Position numbers and translations under genes: made by a program. A stretch of 64,000 nucleotides of DNA from Panacagrimonas sp052389915. Lineage in GTDB: Bacteria > Pseudomonadota > Gammaproteobacteria > Nevskiales > Nevskiaceae. Location: assembly GCA_052389915.1 (NCBI GenBank), contig JBQTHL010000052.1, positions 1 through 64,000 of the forward strand, read 5' to 3'. Positions 1 to 8,338 of this stretch are shown here, one piece after another. The notes beneath the pieces were generated by a model. It was given only the letters and a program-made list of their open reading frames with translations, had not been told where the DNA came from and did no database searches. Position 1 is the stretch's first letter; the number at the start of each line of letters is the position of its first letter.

Positions 1-1
1 C

Positions 2-124
2 CTGGGCTATGCCTACCACCTGGCCGGCGACAAGGCCAAGGCGCAAGCCGCTCTCAAACAGGTCCAGGGCAAAGACGGCTCCGCAGACTTCGCCAGACTC
101 TGGGCCATCGTCGCGGCTAAGTAA
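2..124 (+). CDS. C-terminal end of a TPR-like protein (partial)
   Basis: An open frame enters from the left edge and stops with TAA at 122-124, giving the last 40 residues of a protein. The pattern of small and helical residues (AYHLAGDKAKAQAALKQ) looks like the second half of a tetratricopeptide repeat, where such Ala/Lys/Gly spacing is typical. The rest of the gene lies outside the window, so the function cannot be stated. A Rho-independent terminator sits about 125 bases downstream and would end its transcript. Confidence 0.6.
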   Translation: MGYAYHLAGDKAKAQAALKQVQGKDGSADFARLWAIVAAK

Positions 125-249
125 GCAGGGCGGGGAAAGCGCACCGTTCAGCGGTTTCCCCAAGCTGGATCGATCCGGGCTTCGTTTACTCTCAGCTCTC
201 TCAGTCCGACCGCCAGTCAGTTGTTTATGGCCAGGGTCGTGGCTTTGTT

Positions 250-288
250 CCCTCCGCAGACTCTCTCCCCTTGCGGAGGGGTTTTTTT
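250..288 (+). terminator. Rho-independent terminator
   Basis: A 9-bp perfect stem (CCCTCCGCA at 250-258 with TGCGGAGGG at 272-280) is followed by one G and seven T. It lies between the partial gene ending at 124 and the next gene starting at 329, in the right orientation to end the first transcript. Confidence 0.85.
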
Positions 289-328
289 CTGTGTGTCGTT
301 CGTCTTCACCGACGCAAGAGGGCACCTC

Positions 329-973
329 ATGATGAACCGACTACGCGTTCTGCTTTTCGCAGCACTGGCTTGTTTCGCTCAGGCCTCGGCGGCCGCAGGG
401 CCTGATGGATGGATCGTGGCCCTGGGTTGGTCCCCGGAGTTCTGCAAGGCCCATCCAGGATCCAAGGAGCAGCAGTGCACCGAGGAAAACTACTTCCTGC
501 TGCACGGGCTCGCGCCGGTTTTTCGTGGTAACGCGCCCGGGTGCAGTTCCGGCAGATTGCCGGAAGAGTTGGCCGATCAAGCCCGACTGGATGTCCCCAA
601 TCGCGCCCGTGTGAAGTACATCTGGTTGAATGAGGGTTCGTGCAGCCGGCTCGAGCCCAGGGAGTATGTCGTCCAGTTGGCACGCGCCGCGCGACGCTTT
701 GCCGTTCCGCTCGAATATCGTGAGGCGGTCGGCGCGAACCTGGATCTGACCCAGGAAGACTTGAAGTCCGCGTTCATTCGCGCGAATCGCGACCTGAAGC
801 CGGACAGCCTGCTGATGCAATGCAGTCGCGGCTTTCTCACCGAGGTTCACATCTGTGTGGATACCGCGTTCCAGCCACAGAGCTGTGGGGAGGGGCAAAG
901 CGGCTCGTGTAAGGAAAAGATTCGCGTGCGTGGCATTCCGGCGAACCGGCTGCGGGAAGCCGAAGACAACTGA
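329..973 (+). CDS. Exported RNase T2-fold protein with a degenerate active site
   Basis: A 214-residue protein with a cleavable signal peptide (hydrophobic residues about 5-22, AxA before residue 23). RNase T2 hallmarks are present in order: LGWSPEFC near 32-39, FLLHGLAP at 56-63 (first conserved segment, His59), a C-rich middle, and LTEVHICVD near the C-terminus. The second catalytic segment, which in active T2 enzymes reads like HEWxKHGTC, is here YIWLNEGSC (97-105). Trp, Gly and Cys are kept, but the catalytic Glu, Lys and second His are gone. T2 enzymes cut RNA in the periplasm; this copy probably cannot, so a binding or inhibitor-like role is possible. The frame extends upstream to 221, but that part covers the terminator; 329 (or 332) directly precedes the signal peptide. 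Confidence 0.65.
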   Translation: MMNRLRVLLFAALACFAQASAAAGPDGWIVALGWSPEFCKAHPGSKEQQCTEENYFLLHGLAPVFRGNAPGCSSGRLPEELADQARLDVPNRARVKYIWLNEGSCSRLEPREYVVQLARAARRFAVPLEYREAVGANLDLTQEDLKSAFIRANRDLKPDSLLMQCSRGFLTEVHICVDTAFQPQSCGEGQSGSCKEKIRVRGIPANRLREAEDN

Positions 974-1003
974 TCGCCTGGATCGGTGCCGGGCCGTGGA
1001 CTC

Positions 1004-1146
1004 AGAGCTTGTGAATCTTTCTACTGCGCTCGGCATTTCGCGTTACGGCGGTCCTCGCAATGCTCATGTATTTCAATACACTCCGCTTGCTCCGCTCCGG
1101 CGGAACGCGAACTGCCCTCGCTCGCGACGAAATCTTCACAAGCTCT
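1004..1146. repeat. Imperfect palindromic intergenic element with 12-bp terminal inverted repeats
   Basis: AGAGCTTGTGAA at 1004-1015 is exactly mirrored by TTCACAAGCTCT at 1135-1146. The interior carries several smaller GC-rich inverted segments (ACTCCGCTTGCTCCGC and others). The right end touches the stop codon of the MoxR gene. It looks like a dispersed non-coding repeat located between two convergent genes. No other copy is seen in this window. Confidence 0.55.
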
Positions 1147-2057
1147 CAGGGAATCGCGACCGCAGCCAGCAGTTCTTCTGCGGACGGCGCGCCGCCGTTG
1201 GCCTCGGTCGCCGGTATCAGGCGATGGCCGACACAGGCCGGGAACACGGCCTGCACGTCCTCCGGGATGACGGCGCTGCGTCCGTCAACGAGTGCGAAAG
1301 CCTGGGCCGCACGTCGCAGCGACAGGCCGGCACGCGGCGAAAGCCCCTGGCGCAGGCCGCGGTGTTCGCGCGTGGCACGCAGCAGCGCGAGCACGTAATC
1401 GATCAACGCAGGCGAGGTGTGTACCGCGCGCGCCTGGGCCTGGAGCCGCAGGAGTTCGGCCGGATGCAGCGAAGGCGCAAGCTCCGACAGCAGGTCGCGA
1501 CGATCGCGCTCCAGCAGCAGCGCACGCTCTGCCGCCGCCGGCGGATAGCCGAGCGACAGCCGCATCAGGAAGCGATCGAGCTGAGATTCGGGCAGCGGGA
1601 ATACGCCGATCTGGTGAGCCGGATTCTGCGTGGCGATGACGAAGAAGGGCTCGGGCAGCGGGCGCGTTTCCCCCTCCACGCTGACCTGGCGTTCCTCCAT
1701 GGCTTCGAGCAGCGCCGACTGCGTCTTGGGGCTGGCTCGATTCACCTCGTCGGCGAGCACCAGTTGCGAAAAGATCGGGCCGGGATGAAACCGGAAGCTG
1801 CTGCTGGCTTGCTCGAAAATCGACACGCCCACGATGTCCGCGGGCAACAGGTCGGAAGTGAACTGGAGGCGCTGGAAGTCGAGGCCGAGTACCCGGGCGA
1901 GCGCCAGCGCAAGCGTGGTCTTGCCGACGCCGGGAATGTCCTCGATCAGCAGATGGCCGCGCGCGATCAGGCAGGTGAGCGCGAGCCTGATCTGCGCCTC
2001 CTTGCCGAGAATCACTCGGTTGAGGTCGGCCTGAACGGCTTTGAGCGCGGGATTCAT
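1146..2057 (-). CDS. MoxR-family AAA+ ATPase
   Basis: A 303-residue AAA+ protein of the MoxR subfamily. Walker A is IPGVGKTT (41-48), Walker B is LVLADEVNRA, followed by the typical MoxR phrase SPKTQSALLEAMEERQVS and sensor 1 IATQNPAHQIG. The C-terminal AAA lid (GLSPRAGLSLRRAAQAFA) is complete and the length is normal. MoxR proteins act as chaperones that work on von Willebrand-factor-A partners, and usually sit in front of DUF58 and transglutaminase genes. Here the downstream side holds only a palindromic repeat and a convergent RNase T2-like gene, so the ATPase stands alone. The start at 2057 gives the standard N-terminus (NPALKAVQADLNRVILG); the frame could extend to 2162, but that would overlap the divergent patatin gene. 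Confidence 0.9.
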   Translation of the reverse strand: MNPALKAVQADLNRVILGKEAQIRLALTCLIARGHLLIEDIPGVGKTTLALALARVLGLDFQRLQFTSDLLPADIVGVSIFEQASSSFRFHPGPIFSQLVLADEVNRASPKTQSALLEAMEERQVSVEGETRPLPEPFFVIATQNPAHQIGVFPLPESQLDRFLMRLSLGYPPAAAERALLLERDRRDLLSELAPSLHPAELLRLQAQARAVHTSPALIDYVLALLRATREHRGLRQGLSPRAGLSLRRAAQAFALVDGRSAVIPEDVQAVFPACVGHRLIPATEANGGAPSAEELLAAVAIP

Positions 2058-2115
2058 GCGGGCATTGGGCGCGTGTTGGATCAGATGATTGCAGTGTAAG
2101 TGTAGGAGTACAGAC

Positions 2116-3612
2116 TTGGATCGCAAGGCACGTGAAGCTGTTCGGCAGATGGCCAATGCCACCGACTACGCGACGTGGCGCGAGGCCGCGGCGCAGCTCG
2201 ATGTCAGCGAGGGCGGCGACGACTGGAAACAGGACGACTCCAGCGACAGTTTCGACTGGCGCCTGATCCGTTCGCGCCTGCGCCAGATTCGAAGCGATCG
2301 CGAGGAGGGCGCGGTCGTTCGCCTGGTTCATCATCTGCGGCAAGGCCTGCACTGGAACCTGGGCAACATCGGCAATCCCGAGTTGTACGGACATGCGCGG
2401 GTCGGCACCAAGACCCTGATCTTCGATTACGTGACCGAGGTCTGTTCGGCGCTCGAAGAACTGGCCGAGATGGAGCACCCGGAGTTCAGCGACGAATCCA
2501 AACGCCAGTTCTTTCGAGAGACCGCGCAGTCCTTCGGACGCTCCGCGCTCATGCTCTCGGGCGGCGCGACCCTGGGCCTGTTCCATGTCGGCGTGGTCAA
2601 GGCGCTGTATCGCGAGAAAGTCATGCCGGTGGTGATGTCCGGCTCCAGTGCCGGCAGCGTGGTTGCCGCCACAGTGGGCACGCGGCCGCCGGCGGAAGTC
2701 GAGCAGTTGCTCGATCCGAAGAACGCCTACTACCACTTCTGGCGCATGCTCAAACCGGCGCAAATGTGGCGTCGCCGCGCGCTCATGGATCAGAGCCAGC
2801 TCCGGCGCGCCATCGCCAAGAACGTGCGCGACCTCACCTTCGAAGAGGCGTACAAGCTGACCGGGCGCATCGTCAACATCACCGTTTCGCCCGCGGGTGA
2901 AAATCAATCGCCGCGGCTGGTGAACTACCTCACGTTTCCCTACCTGTATCTGCGCGAAGCGGTGCTCGCGAGTTGCGCGGTACCCATCCTGTTTCCGCCC
3001 GTGATGCTGATGACACGCAACGAGCACGGCGAGCGCGTGCCCTGGATGCCGCTCCTGCGCTGGAACGACGGGTCCATCAAGTCCGACCTGCCGGTGCTGC
3101 GCCTGCGCCGCCTGCACAACGTCAATCACTTCATCGTCAGCCAGACCAATCCCCACGTGATTCCATTCGTGAGCCGGCGCGAACCGGGCGCGCGCGGCTT
3201 GGTGCACGGCGCCAAGATTTACGCAGGCGCGACCTTGCGTTCGCAGGCGAGCGGCTTGCTCAAGCTCGCGCGGGCGGTGCTGCCGGTGCCCACGCTGGGA
3301 CAGACTATCGACACCGCCACCAGCATTCTCGACCAGGACTACCGCGGCAACATCAACATCTTTCCCGATATCAGCCTGTGGCGTTACGCCAACGTGACGT
3401 CCAATCCCAATCCGGCGGACGTGCAGCGTTTCATGCTCGAAGGCGAGCGCGCAGCCTGGCCGCGCATCGAGATGATCCGAATCCAGACCGCCATCGCGCT
3501 GACCCTGGATCGTTGCCTGGAGAAGCTCGAGGGCCGTGTTGCGGCGGCGCCGGCGCCGAGCCTGCCGCGCAAACCGGGCTTGCGACTGGTCTGGGATCGC
3601 GGCGCGGCCTGA
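2116..3612 (+). CDS. Patatin-like phospholipase with DUF3336 N-terminal domain
   Basis: A 498-residue protein, divergent from moxR. Residues about 15-140 match the DUF3336 region that precedes some bacterial and yeast lipase-type patatins. The patatin core follows: oxyanion loop SGGATLGLFHVG (148-159), nucleophile elbow GSSAG (Ser178) and the dyad Asp in NDGSIKSD. Such proteins hydrolyse acyl chains from phospholipids or neutral lipids at membranes. The TTG at 2116 is preceded by AGGAG with 7-bp spacing, which decides this start over another TTG at 2089. There is no signal peptide. It is convergent with valS, with only four bases between the stops. Confidence 0.88.
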   Translation: MDRKAREAVRQMANATDYATWREAAAQLDVSEGGDDWKQDDSSDSFDWRLIRSRLRQIRSDREEGAVVRLVHHLRQGLHWNLGNIGNPELYGHARVGTKTLIFDYVTEVCSALEELAEMEHPEFSDESKRQFFRETAQSFGRSALMLSGGATLGLFHVGVVKALYREKVMPVVMSGSSAGSVVAATVGTRPPAEVEQLLDPKNAYYHFWRMLKPAQMWRRRALMDQSQLRRAIAKNVRDLTFEEAYKLTGRIVNITVSPAGENQSPRLVNYLTFPYLYLREAVLASCAVPILFPPVMLMTRNEHGERVPWMPLLRWNDGSIKSDLPVLRLRRLHNVNHFIVSQTNPHVIPFVSRREPGARGLVHGAKIYAGATLRSQASGLLKLARAVLPVPTLGQTIDTATSILDQDYRGNINIFPDISLWRYANVTSNPNPADVQRFMLEGERAAWPRIEMIRIQTAIALTLDRCLEKLEGRVAAAPAPSLPRKPGLRLVWDRGAA

Positions 3613-3616
3613 GCGT

Positions 3617-6607
3617 TCAAAGCGCCGCGATCTTCGCAGCCTGCTCGCGCAATGCCGCCAGATCGCGCCGCTGCTTCTCGGCCAGATCGCGTGCCTGCTG
3701 CTGCACCGCCTCCGGCGCCTTGCCGAAATTGGGATTGGCGATGCGCGTTTCGACCTTGCCCAGGTCGATTTCCAGCTTCTCGATCTGCCGCGTGAGGCGG
3801 GCGAGTTCGGCGTTCTTGTCGATGAGGCCCGCCATCGGTACCAGCAGGTTCATGTCGCCGAGCCGTGCGCTGGCCGACTGCGGCGCGTGCTCCCCGATCA
3901 CGAGAACGCGTGGTGCTTCGACGCGAGCGAGAAATTCGATGCTGCCTCGCAGTCGCTCGATCCTTTCAAGGTCCGACGCCGAGGCGTTCTGCACCAGCAG
4001 AGGCAGAATCTTCGCAGGCGAGATATCCATCTCGCCGCGAATCTGGCGCACGCCGAGAATGAAGCCCTTGAGCCATTCGATATCAGCCTCCGCCGCGTCG
4101 TCGATCTTCTCGGGTTGAGCGACGGGGTAGGGACGCAGCATCAGCGTCTCGCCTTCGACGCCAGCGAGCGGCGCCACACGTTGCCAGACCTCTTCGGTGA
4201 TGAAGGGCATGATTGGGTGCAGCAGGCGCAGCCAGGTTTCCAGCACCCGTACCAGGGTGCGCCGCGTGCCACGCTGCTGCCCGGCGTTCCCGTTTTGCAG
4301 GGCGGGCTTGGAGAGTTCCAGGTACCAATCGCAGTACTCGTTCCAGATGAACTGGTAGAGCGCGGTGCTGAGCAGATCGAAGCGGTAGGTGCGGAAATGC
4401 TCGGCGCACTCGGCCTCCAGCTTCTGCAAGCGAGAGACGATCCAGCGGTCCGCAGAAGACAACTCGAAATCGCCCCTTTCCCCCTCTCCCCCGGCCCCTC
4501 CCCCGCGAGGGGGGAGGGGGGAAAGGCGGGTCGCGCCGAGGGCTGATGGATGCGGCTCCACTAGAGCCCCTCCCCCCTCGCGGGGGAGGGGTTGGGGAGG
4601 GGGGGAGGCGTTCATCAACCCGTTGCGCGCCGCGTTCCTGATCTTGTTGCAGAAGTTCCGATAACCCGCGGCGCGTGCCGCATCGAAGCGGATGTCGCGG
4701 CCCTGAGTCGCGAGCGCAGCGAAGGTGAAGCGCAGCGCGTCGGTCCCGACCGCCTCGATGCCCTTCGGATAATCCTTGCGCGTCTTGGCCTCGATCTTCG
4801 GCGCCATCTCCGGCTTCATCAGGCCGGTGGTGCGCTTGGCCACCAGGTCTTCCAGCGCAATGCCATCGACCACATCCAGCGGGTCGAGGATGTTGCCCTT
4901 GGACTTGGACATCTTGTTGCCTTCCGGGTCGCGCACCAGGCCGGTGATGTAGACTTCGCGAAAGGGCACATCCTGCATGAAGTACTGGCCCATCATCACC
5001 ATGCGCGCGACCCAGAAGAAAATGATGTCGAAGCCGGTGACGAGCACGCTGCTCGGATAGAACTTCTTCAGCGCTTCGTTGGCTTCCGGCCAGCCGAGCG
5101 TGGCCATGGGCCAGATGTCGGAGGAGAACCAGGTGTCGAAGACGTCTTCGTCCTGCTTGAGCGATACGTCCGCGCCGAGCTTGTGCTTTTCACGGACCTC
5201 GTCTTCGCTGCGACCCACGTAGACCTTGCCCTCGGCGTCGTACCACGCCGGAATGCGATGACCCCACCAGAGCTGGCGCGAGATGCACCAGTCCTGGATG
5301 TTGTCCAGCCACTGGCGATAGGTGTTGATCCAGTTGTCCGGCACGAACTTGATACGGCCGTCTGCGAATACGTTGAGCGCGGGTTTGATGATTTTGGTCC
5401 ACCCGCCCGCCGGTGTCTTGCGCGTTAGGTCAACAAACCACTGATCGGTCAGATACGGTTCCAGTATTGCGCCGCTGCGGTCTCCGCGAGGCACCTTGAG
5501 CTTGTGATCTTCGATCTTCTCGACGAGGCCTAGTGCTTCTAGGTCAACGAGAATTTTTTTGCGCGCGACGAATCGATCGAGCCCACGATAGTGGCCTGGA
5601 ATCATTTTGAAGTCGTACATCGAAACCCATGCCGCCGCCGATTTGACTCCAGGTTGGCGGTCCGCCCGCCGAAGCGTCTCTTCGAGAAGGCCATCGTCGA
5701 AGCTCGATGAAATGATGGAGCCAGTCTTGTTAAAGATGTTGAACATTGGCAACTCGTGCCGCTGCCCTACCTGGTAGTCGTTGAAGTCATGTGCCGGAGT
5801 TATTTTTACGCAACCGCTGCCGAATTCACGATCCACGAAGTCGTCTGCAATCACCGGGATCTCTCGACTACACAGCGGTAACAGCACCGTCTTGCCGATG
5901 AGGTGCTTGTACCGCTCGTCTTCCGGATGCACCGCCACCGCGGTGTCGCCAAGCATGGTCTCAGGTCGCGTCGTCGCAACGACTAGATGCCCCGAACCAT
6001 CCGCCAGCGGATACCGGAAATGCCAGAGCTTTCCGTTCTCTTCTTCCTGCACCACCTCAAGGTCGGAGATCGCAGTCTGCAAGACCGGGTCCCAGTTGAC
6101 GAGACGCTTGCCGCGATAGATCAGCCCATCCTCGTACAGCTTCACGAAATGCTCGACGACCGCCTTCGAATAACCGTCATCCATCGTGAAGCGATTGCGC
6201 GACCAGTCCACCGAACTGCCGAGCCGGCGAATCTGCTGCTCGATGATGCCGCCGGAATGCGCCTTCCACTCCCAGACCTTGTCGACGAACTTCTCGCGGC
6301 CCAGGTCGTGGCGGGCGATGCCTTCGAGCTTGAGATTTCGCTCCACCACCATCTGCGTGGCGATGCCGGCGTGGTCGGTGCCCATCTGCCACAAGGTGTC
6401 CCGGCCGCACATGCGCTCGTAGCGGATCAGCGCGTCCATGATCGTGTGCTGGAACGCATGGCCCATGTGCAGGGTGCCGGTCACGTTCGGCGGCGGAATC
6501 AGGATGCTGTAAGGCTCGCCCGAGCCCGAGGGGGCGTAGCAGCCGCGGCTTTCCCAGAATTCGCGCCAGTGCGCTTCGATGGGGCCGGGGTCGAAAGTTT
6601 TTTCCAT
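3617..6607 (-). CDS. valS: Valyl-tRNA synthetase with an in-frame palindromic insertion
   Basis: A class Ia aminoacyl-tRNA synthetase that charges tRNA-Val. The HIGH-type motif is TLHMGH (45-50) in PPPNVTGTLHMGHAF and the KMSKS loop is NKMSKSKGN; the editing domain lies between them, and a C-terminal coiled coil (AELARLTRQIEKLEIDL) is present. The protein is 996 residues, about 45 longer than the 951-residue E. coli enzyme. The extra length is a Pro/Gly-rich stretch at about residues 667-712, between the catalytic core (NKIRNAARNGLM) and the anticodon-binding domain (ELSSADRWIVSRLQ). It is encoded by a palindromic element (see 4473-4608). The frame stays open through the element, so the gene should be functional. 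Start 6607 gives the usual MEKTFDP N-terminus. Confidence 0.96.
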   Translation of the reverse strand: MEKTFDPGPIEAHWREFWESRGCYAPSGSGEPYSILIPPPNVTGTLHMGHAFQHTIMDALIRYERMCGRDTLWQMGTDHAGIATQMVVERNLKLEGIARHDLGREKFVDKVWEWKAHSGGIIEQQIRRLGSSVDWSRNRFTMDDGYSKAVVEHFVKLYEDGLIYRGKRLVNWDPVLQTAISDLEVVQEEENGKLWHFRYPLADGSGHLVVATTRPETMLGDTAVAVHPEDERYKHLIGKTVLLPLCSREIPVIADDFVDREFGSGCVKITPAHDFNDYQVGQRHELPMFNIFNKTGSIISSSFDDGLLEETLRRADRQPGVKSAAAWVSMYDFKMIPGHYRGLDRFVARKKILVDLEALGLVEKIEDHKLKVPRGDRSGAILEPYLTDQWFVDLTRKTPAGGWTKIIKPALNVFADGRIKFVPDNWINTYRQWLDNIQDWCISRQLWWGHRIPAWYDAEGKVYVGRSEDEVREKHKLGADVSLKQDEDVFDTWFSSDIWPMATLGWPEANEALKKFYPSSVLVTGFDIIFFWVARMVMMGQYFMQDVPFREVYITGLVRDPEGNKMSKSKGNILDPLDVVDGIALEDLVAKRTTGLMKPEMAPKIEAKTRKDYPKGIEAVGTDALRFTFAALATQGRDIRFDAARAAGYRNFCNKIRNAARNGLMNASPPPQPLPREGGGALVEPHPSALGATRLSPLPPRGGGAGGEGERGDFELSSADRWIVSRLQKLEAECAEHFRTYRFDLLSTALYQFIWNEYCDWYLELSKPALQNGNAGQQRGTRRTLVRVLETWLRLLHPIMPFITEEVWQRVAPLAGVEGETLMLRPYPVAQPEKIDDAAEADIEWLKGFILGVRQIRGEMDISPAKILPLLVQNASASDLERIERLRGSIEFLARVEAPRVLVIGEHAPQSASARLGDMNLLVPMAGLIDKNAELARLTRQIEKLEIDLGKVETRIANPNFGKAPEAVQQQARDLAEKQRRDLAALREQAAKIAAL
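4473..4608. repeat. Palindromic element inserted in frame inside valS
   Basis: Two C/G-rich inverted modules face each other within the valS coding sequence. The left half contains CCCCTCCCCCGCGAGGGGGG around 4496-4515, and the right half contains CCCCTCCCCCCTCGCGGGGG around 4567-4586, which is nearly its mirror. Read on the valS strand it encodes PPPQPLPREGGG, a short linker, then SPLPPRGGGAGGEG. Both phrases are typical translations of a dispersed proteobacterial palindrome. The outer boundaries are approximate. Confidence 0.8.
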
Positions 6608-6772
6608 TGAAAGCGGGCGGTCTGCACGAAAGGGCGGCATTGTACCGGCACCGTTACCGGCGACTGCCGCTTCCTGCCCAGGCGCGATTCATTCGGGCAT
6701 TTGCTTATATCGTTTGTGGAATTTGTGTCTTCGAGATTGAGGCGCTTCGAAGCGCACCCATAAACTGTGCGG

Positions 6773-7468
6773 ATGAACATGCCAAAGACCTCGACCTTCG
6801 CCGGTCTGAGCGAAGCCCAGATCGAGAATCTCAACCAGCGCTACCTGCCGCTCGGATTCGAAGAGCGGCTGCGCCAGCTTTACCTGGACTTCGATCCGTC
6901 CAAGATCATGGTGACCTCGTCGTTCGCTGCGACCTCGGCCTATTTTCTGCACATCGTTTCGCGCGCTCGGCCGGAGCAGGTGATTCATTTCATCGACACC
7001 GGCTACCACTTTGCGGAGACCCTCGAGTACCGTAAGTACCTGATCGATCTGTTCAAGCTCAAGGTCGAGGACGTGCGCGCAGAGGACTGGAAGCACCAGT
7101 TCACGCAAACCGAGCAGACCTATCTCAAGGACCCGGACTTCTGCTGCTCCGTCAACAAGGTCGAGCCGCTGGAGGCGATCAAGCCGAACTTCCATGTCTG
7201 GGTGTCCAGCCTGATGCGCTGGCAGACCGACCATCGTTCGAGCCTGCCGGTGTTCGAAATTCGTCGCGGCATGATCAAGTTCAACCCGATGATCGACGTG
7301 ACGCGCGAAGAGCGCGACGCCTACATCCGCGAGCATGACCTGCCGTTCCACCCGCTGGTGGCCAAGGGTTACTCGTCGATCGGCTGCACGCATTGCACGG
7401 TGCCGGGCGAAGGTCGTGCCGGGCGCTGGCTGGGCAAGCCCAAGACGGAATGCGGTTTGCATTTGTAG
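6773..7468 (+). CDS. cysH: Phosphoadenylyl-/adenylyl-sulfate reductase (iron-sulfur type)
   Basis: A 231-residue sulfonucleotide reductase of assimilatory sulfate reduction, making sulfite from APS or PAPS. The nucleotide-binding part shows SSFAATSAYFLH and FIDTGYHF. Four cysteines that bind a [4Fe-4S] cluster in APS-reducing enzymes are present: Cys124-Cys125 and Cys205-x-x-Cys208. The catalytic ECGLH ends the protein (Cys227). Enterobacterial CysH keeps only the ECGLH cysteine, so this copy is of the cluster-containing type and more likely prefers APS. No other cys genes are adjacent. Starts at 6767 (GTG), 6773 and 6779 are all possible; none has a strong ribosome-binding site. Confidence 0.93.
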   Translation: MNMPKTSTFAGLSEAQIENLNQRYLPLGFEERLRQLYLDFDPSKIMVTSSFAATSAYFLHIVSRARPEQVIHFIDTGYHFAETLEYRKYLIDLFKLKVEDVRAEDWKHQFTQTEQTYLKDPDFCCSVNKVEPLEAIKPNFHVWVSSLMRWQTDHRSSLPVFEIRRGMIKFNPMIDVTREERDAYIREHDLPFHPLVAKGYSSIGCTHCTVPGEGRAGRWLGKPKTECGLHL

Positions 7469-7482
7469 GCGTCCTCGTCTCC

Positions 7483-7500
7483 GCTAGGGCGCGCCCTAGC
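7483..7500. other. 18-bp perfect palindrome between cysH and the TorF gene
   Basis: GCTAGGGCGCGCCCTAGC reads identically on both strands, 15 bases after the cysH stop and 101 bases before the next start. There is no T tract, so it is not a classical terminator. It may be an operator or a transcript-end hairpin. A second 9-bp stem (CAACGCGCC with GGCGCGTTG) follows at about 7537-7567. Confidence 0.5.
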
Positions 7501-7600
7501 TTGCCGCTGGTGTGTGTGTGATCGGACCCTTCCGGCAACGCGCCAAACCAGGAATCGGCGCGTTGTGTCGCCACACAACACCAAACCTCAGGAGAACTGG

Positions 7601-8338
7601 ATGAACTCTTTCAAGCGATGGACCGCGGGCGCTGCTGCGTGCGGCGCCTTTTTCTGTGCGCCGGTTGCGCTCGGCGCCACGACCGGACACGTCGGCGTGT
7701 TCAGCGACTACGTATTCCGCGGCCAGGTGGCCGAAGGCGGCGCGGCGGTGCAGGGCGGTATCGATTACGCGGGCGCCAACGGGATTCTGGCCGGCGTATG
7801 GAACAGCAACGCCAATCCGTTCGGCGGCAACGAGTTCGACGTCTATGCCGGCTATCTGCACAAGATCAACGACAAGCTGCTGGTGGACGTGGGCGCGCTG
7901 TACTACATCTTCAGCGAGGACGAGGAATTTCCGCTGATCGATGTGGATGGCGACGGCACCGTGGATCGCACCGACCTCGACACGCTGGAGATCTTCGTGA
8001 CCGCGTTCGCCGGCCCGGTCAAGTTTCAGGTGTACTACTCCCCGGATTACCTCGGCACCGACGACGCCGCTTTCTACTACTCCGGCACCTATACGCACCC
8101 GCTCAAGGACACCGTCACGCTCGCAGCACAGGTGGGATACACCGATGGCGACGGCGCGGAATATATCTATGGCGACAGCTACGTGGACTACAGTCTCACG
8201 CTCAACAAGACCGTACGCGAAGGTCTGGTGTTCTCGCTTGCCTTCATCGACACGGACCTCGACGACGAGGGTCGCTTCGCGGGTACGGAAGACAAGCCCA
8301 AGTTTCTGGTGAGCGCCAAGCAGACGTTCGCGTTTTAG
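7601..8338 (+). CDS. TorF-family putative outer-membrane porin
   Basis: A 245-residue exported protein. The signal peptide (FKRWTAGAAACGAFFCAPVALGA) is followed by alternating beta-strand sequence rich in Tyr, Gly and Asp, starting TGHVGVFSDYVFRG, the characteristic opening of the TorF (TIGR02001) family. It ends in AFAF-like aromatic residues (QTFAF), the C-terminal Phe expected for a beta-barrel inserted by BAM. The substrate is unknown. The start at 7601 has CAGGAG 6 bases upstream; the frame runs back to 7514 without support. The stop overlaps the convergent helical-repeat gene by 4 bases. Confidence 0.85.
   Translation: MNSFKRWTAGAAACGAFFCAPVALGATTGHVGVFSDYVFRGQVAEGGAAVQGGIDYAGANGILAGVWNSNANPFGGNEFDVYAGYLHKINDKLLVDVGALYYIFSEDEEFPLIDVDGDGTVDRTDLDTLEIFVTAFAGPVKFQVYYSPDYLGTDDAAFYYSGTYTHPLKDTVTLAAQVGYTDGDGAEYIYGDSYVDYSLTLNKTVREGLVFSLAFIDTDLDDEGRFAGTEDKPKFLVSAKQTFAF

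Noticed and set aside
1285..3207. A 640-codon open frame on the minus strand opposite the patatin gene and overlapping moxR
   Set aside because: It is a GC-driven antisense shadow: composition is Arg/His/Pro-rich without domain logic, while both moxR and patatin have full motif sets in other frames.
7483..7500. The 18-bp palindrome as terminator of cysH
   Set aside because: There is no T tract after it; kept only as an unexplained palindrome.
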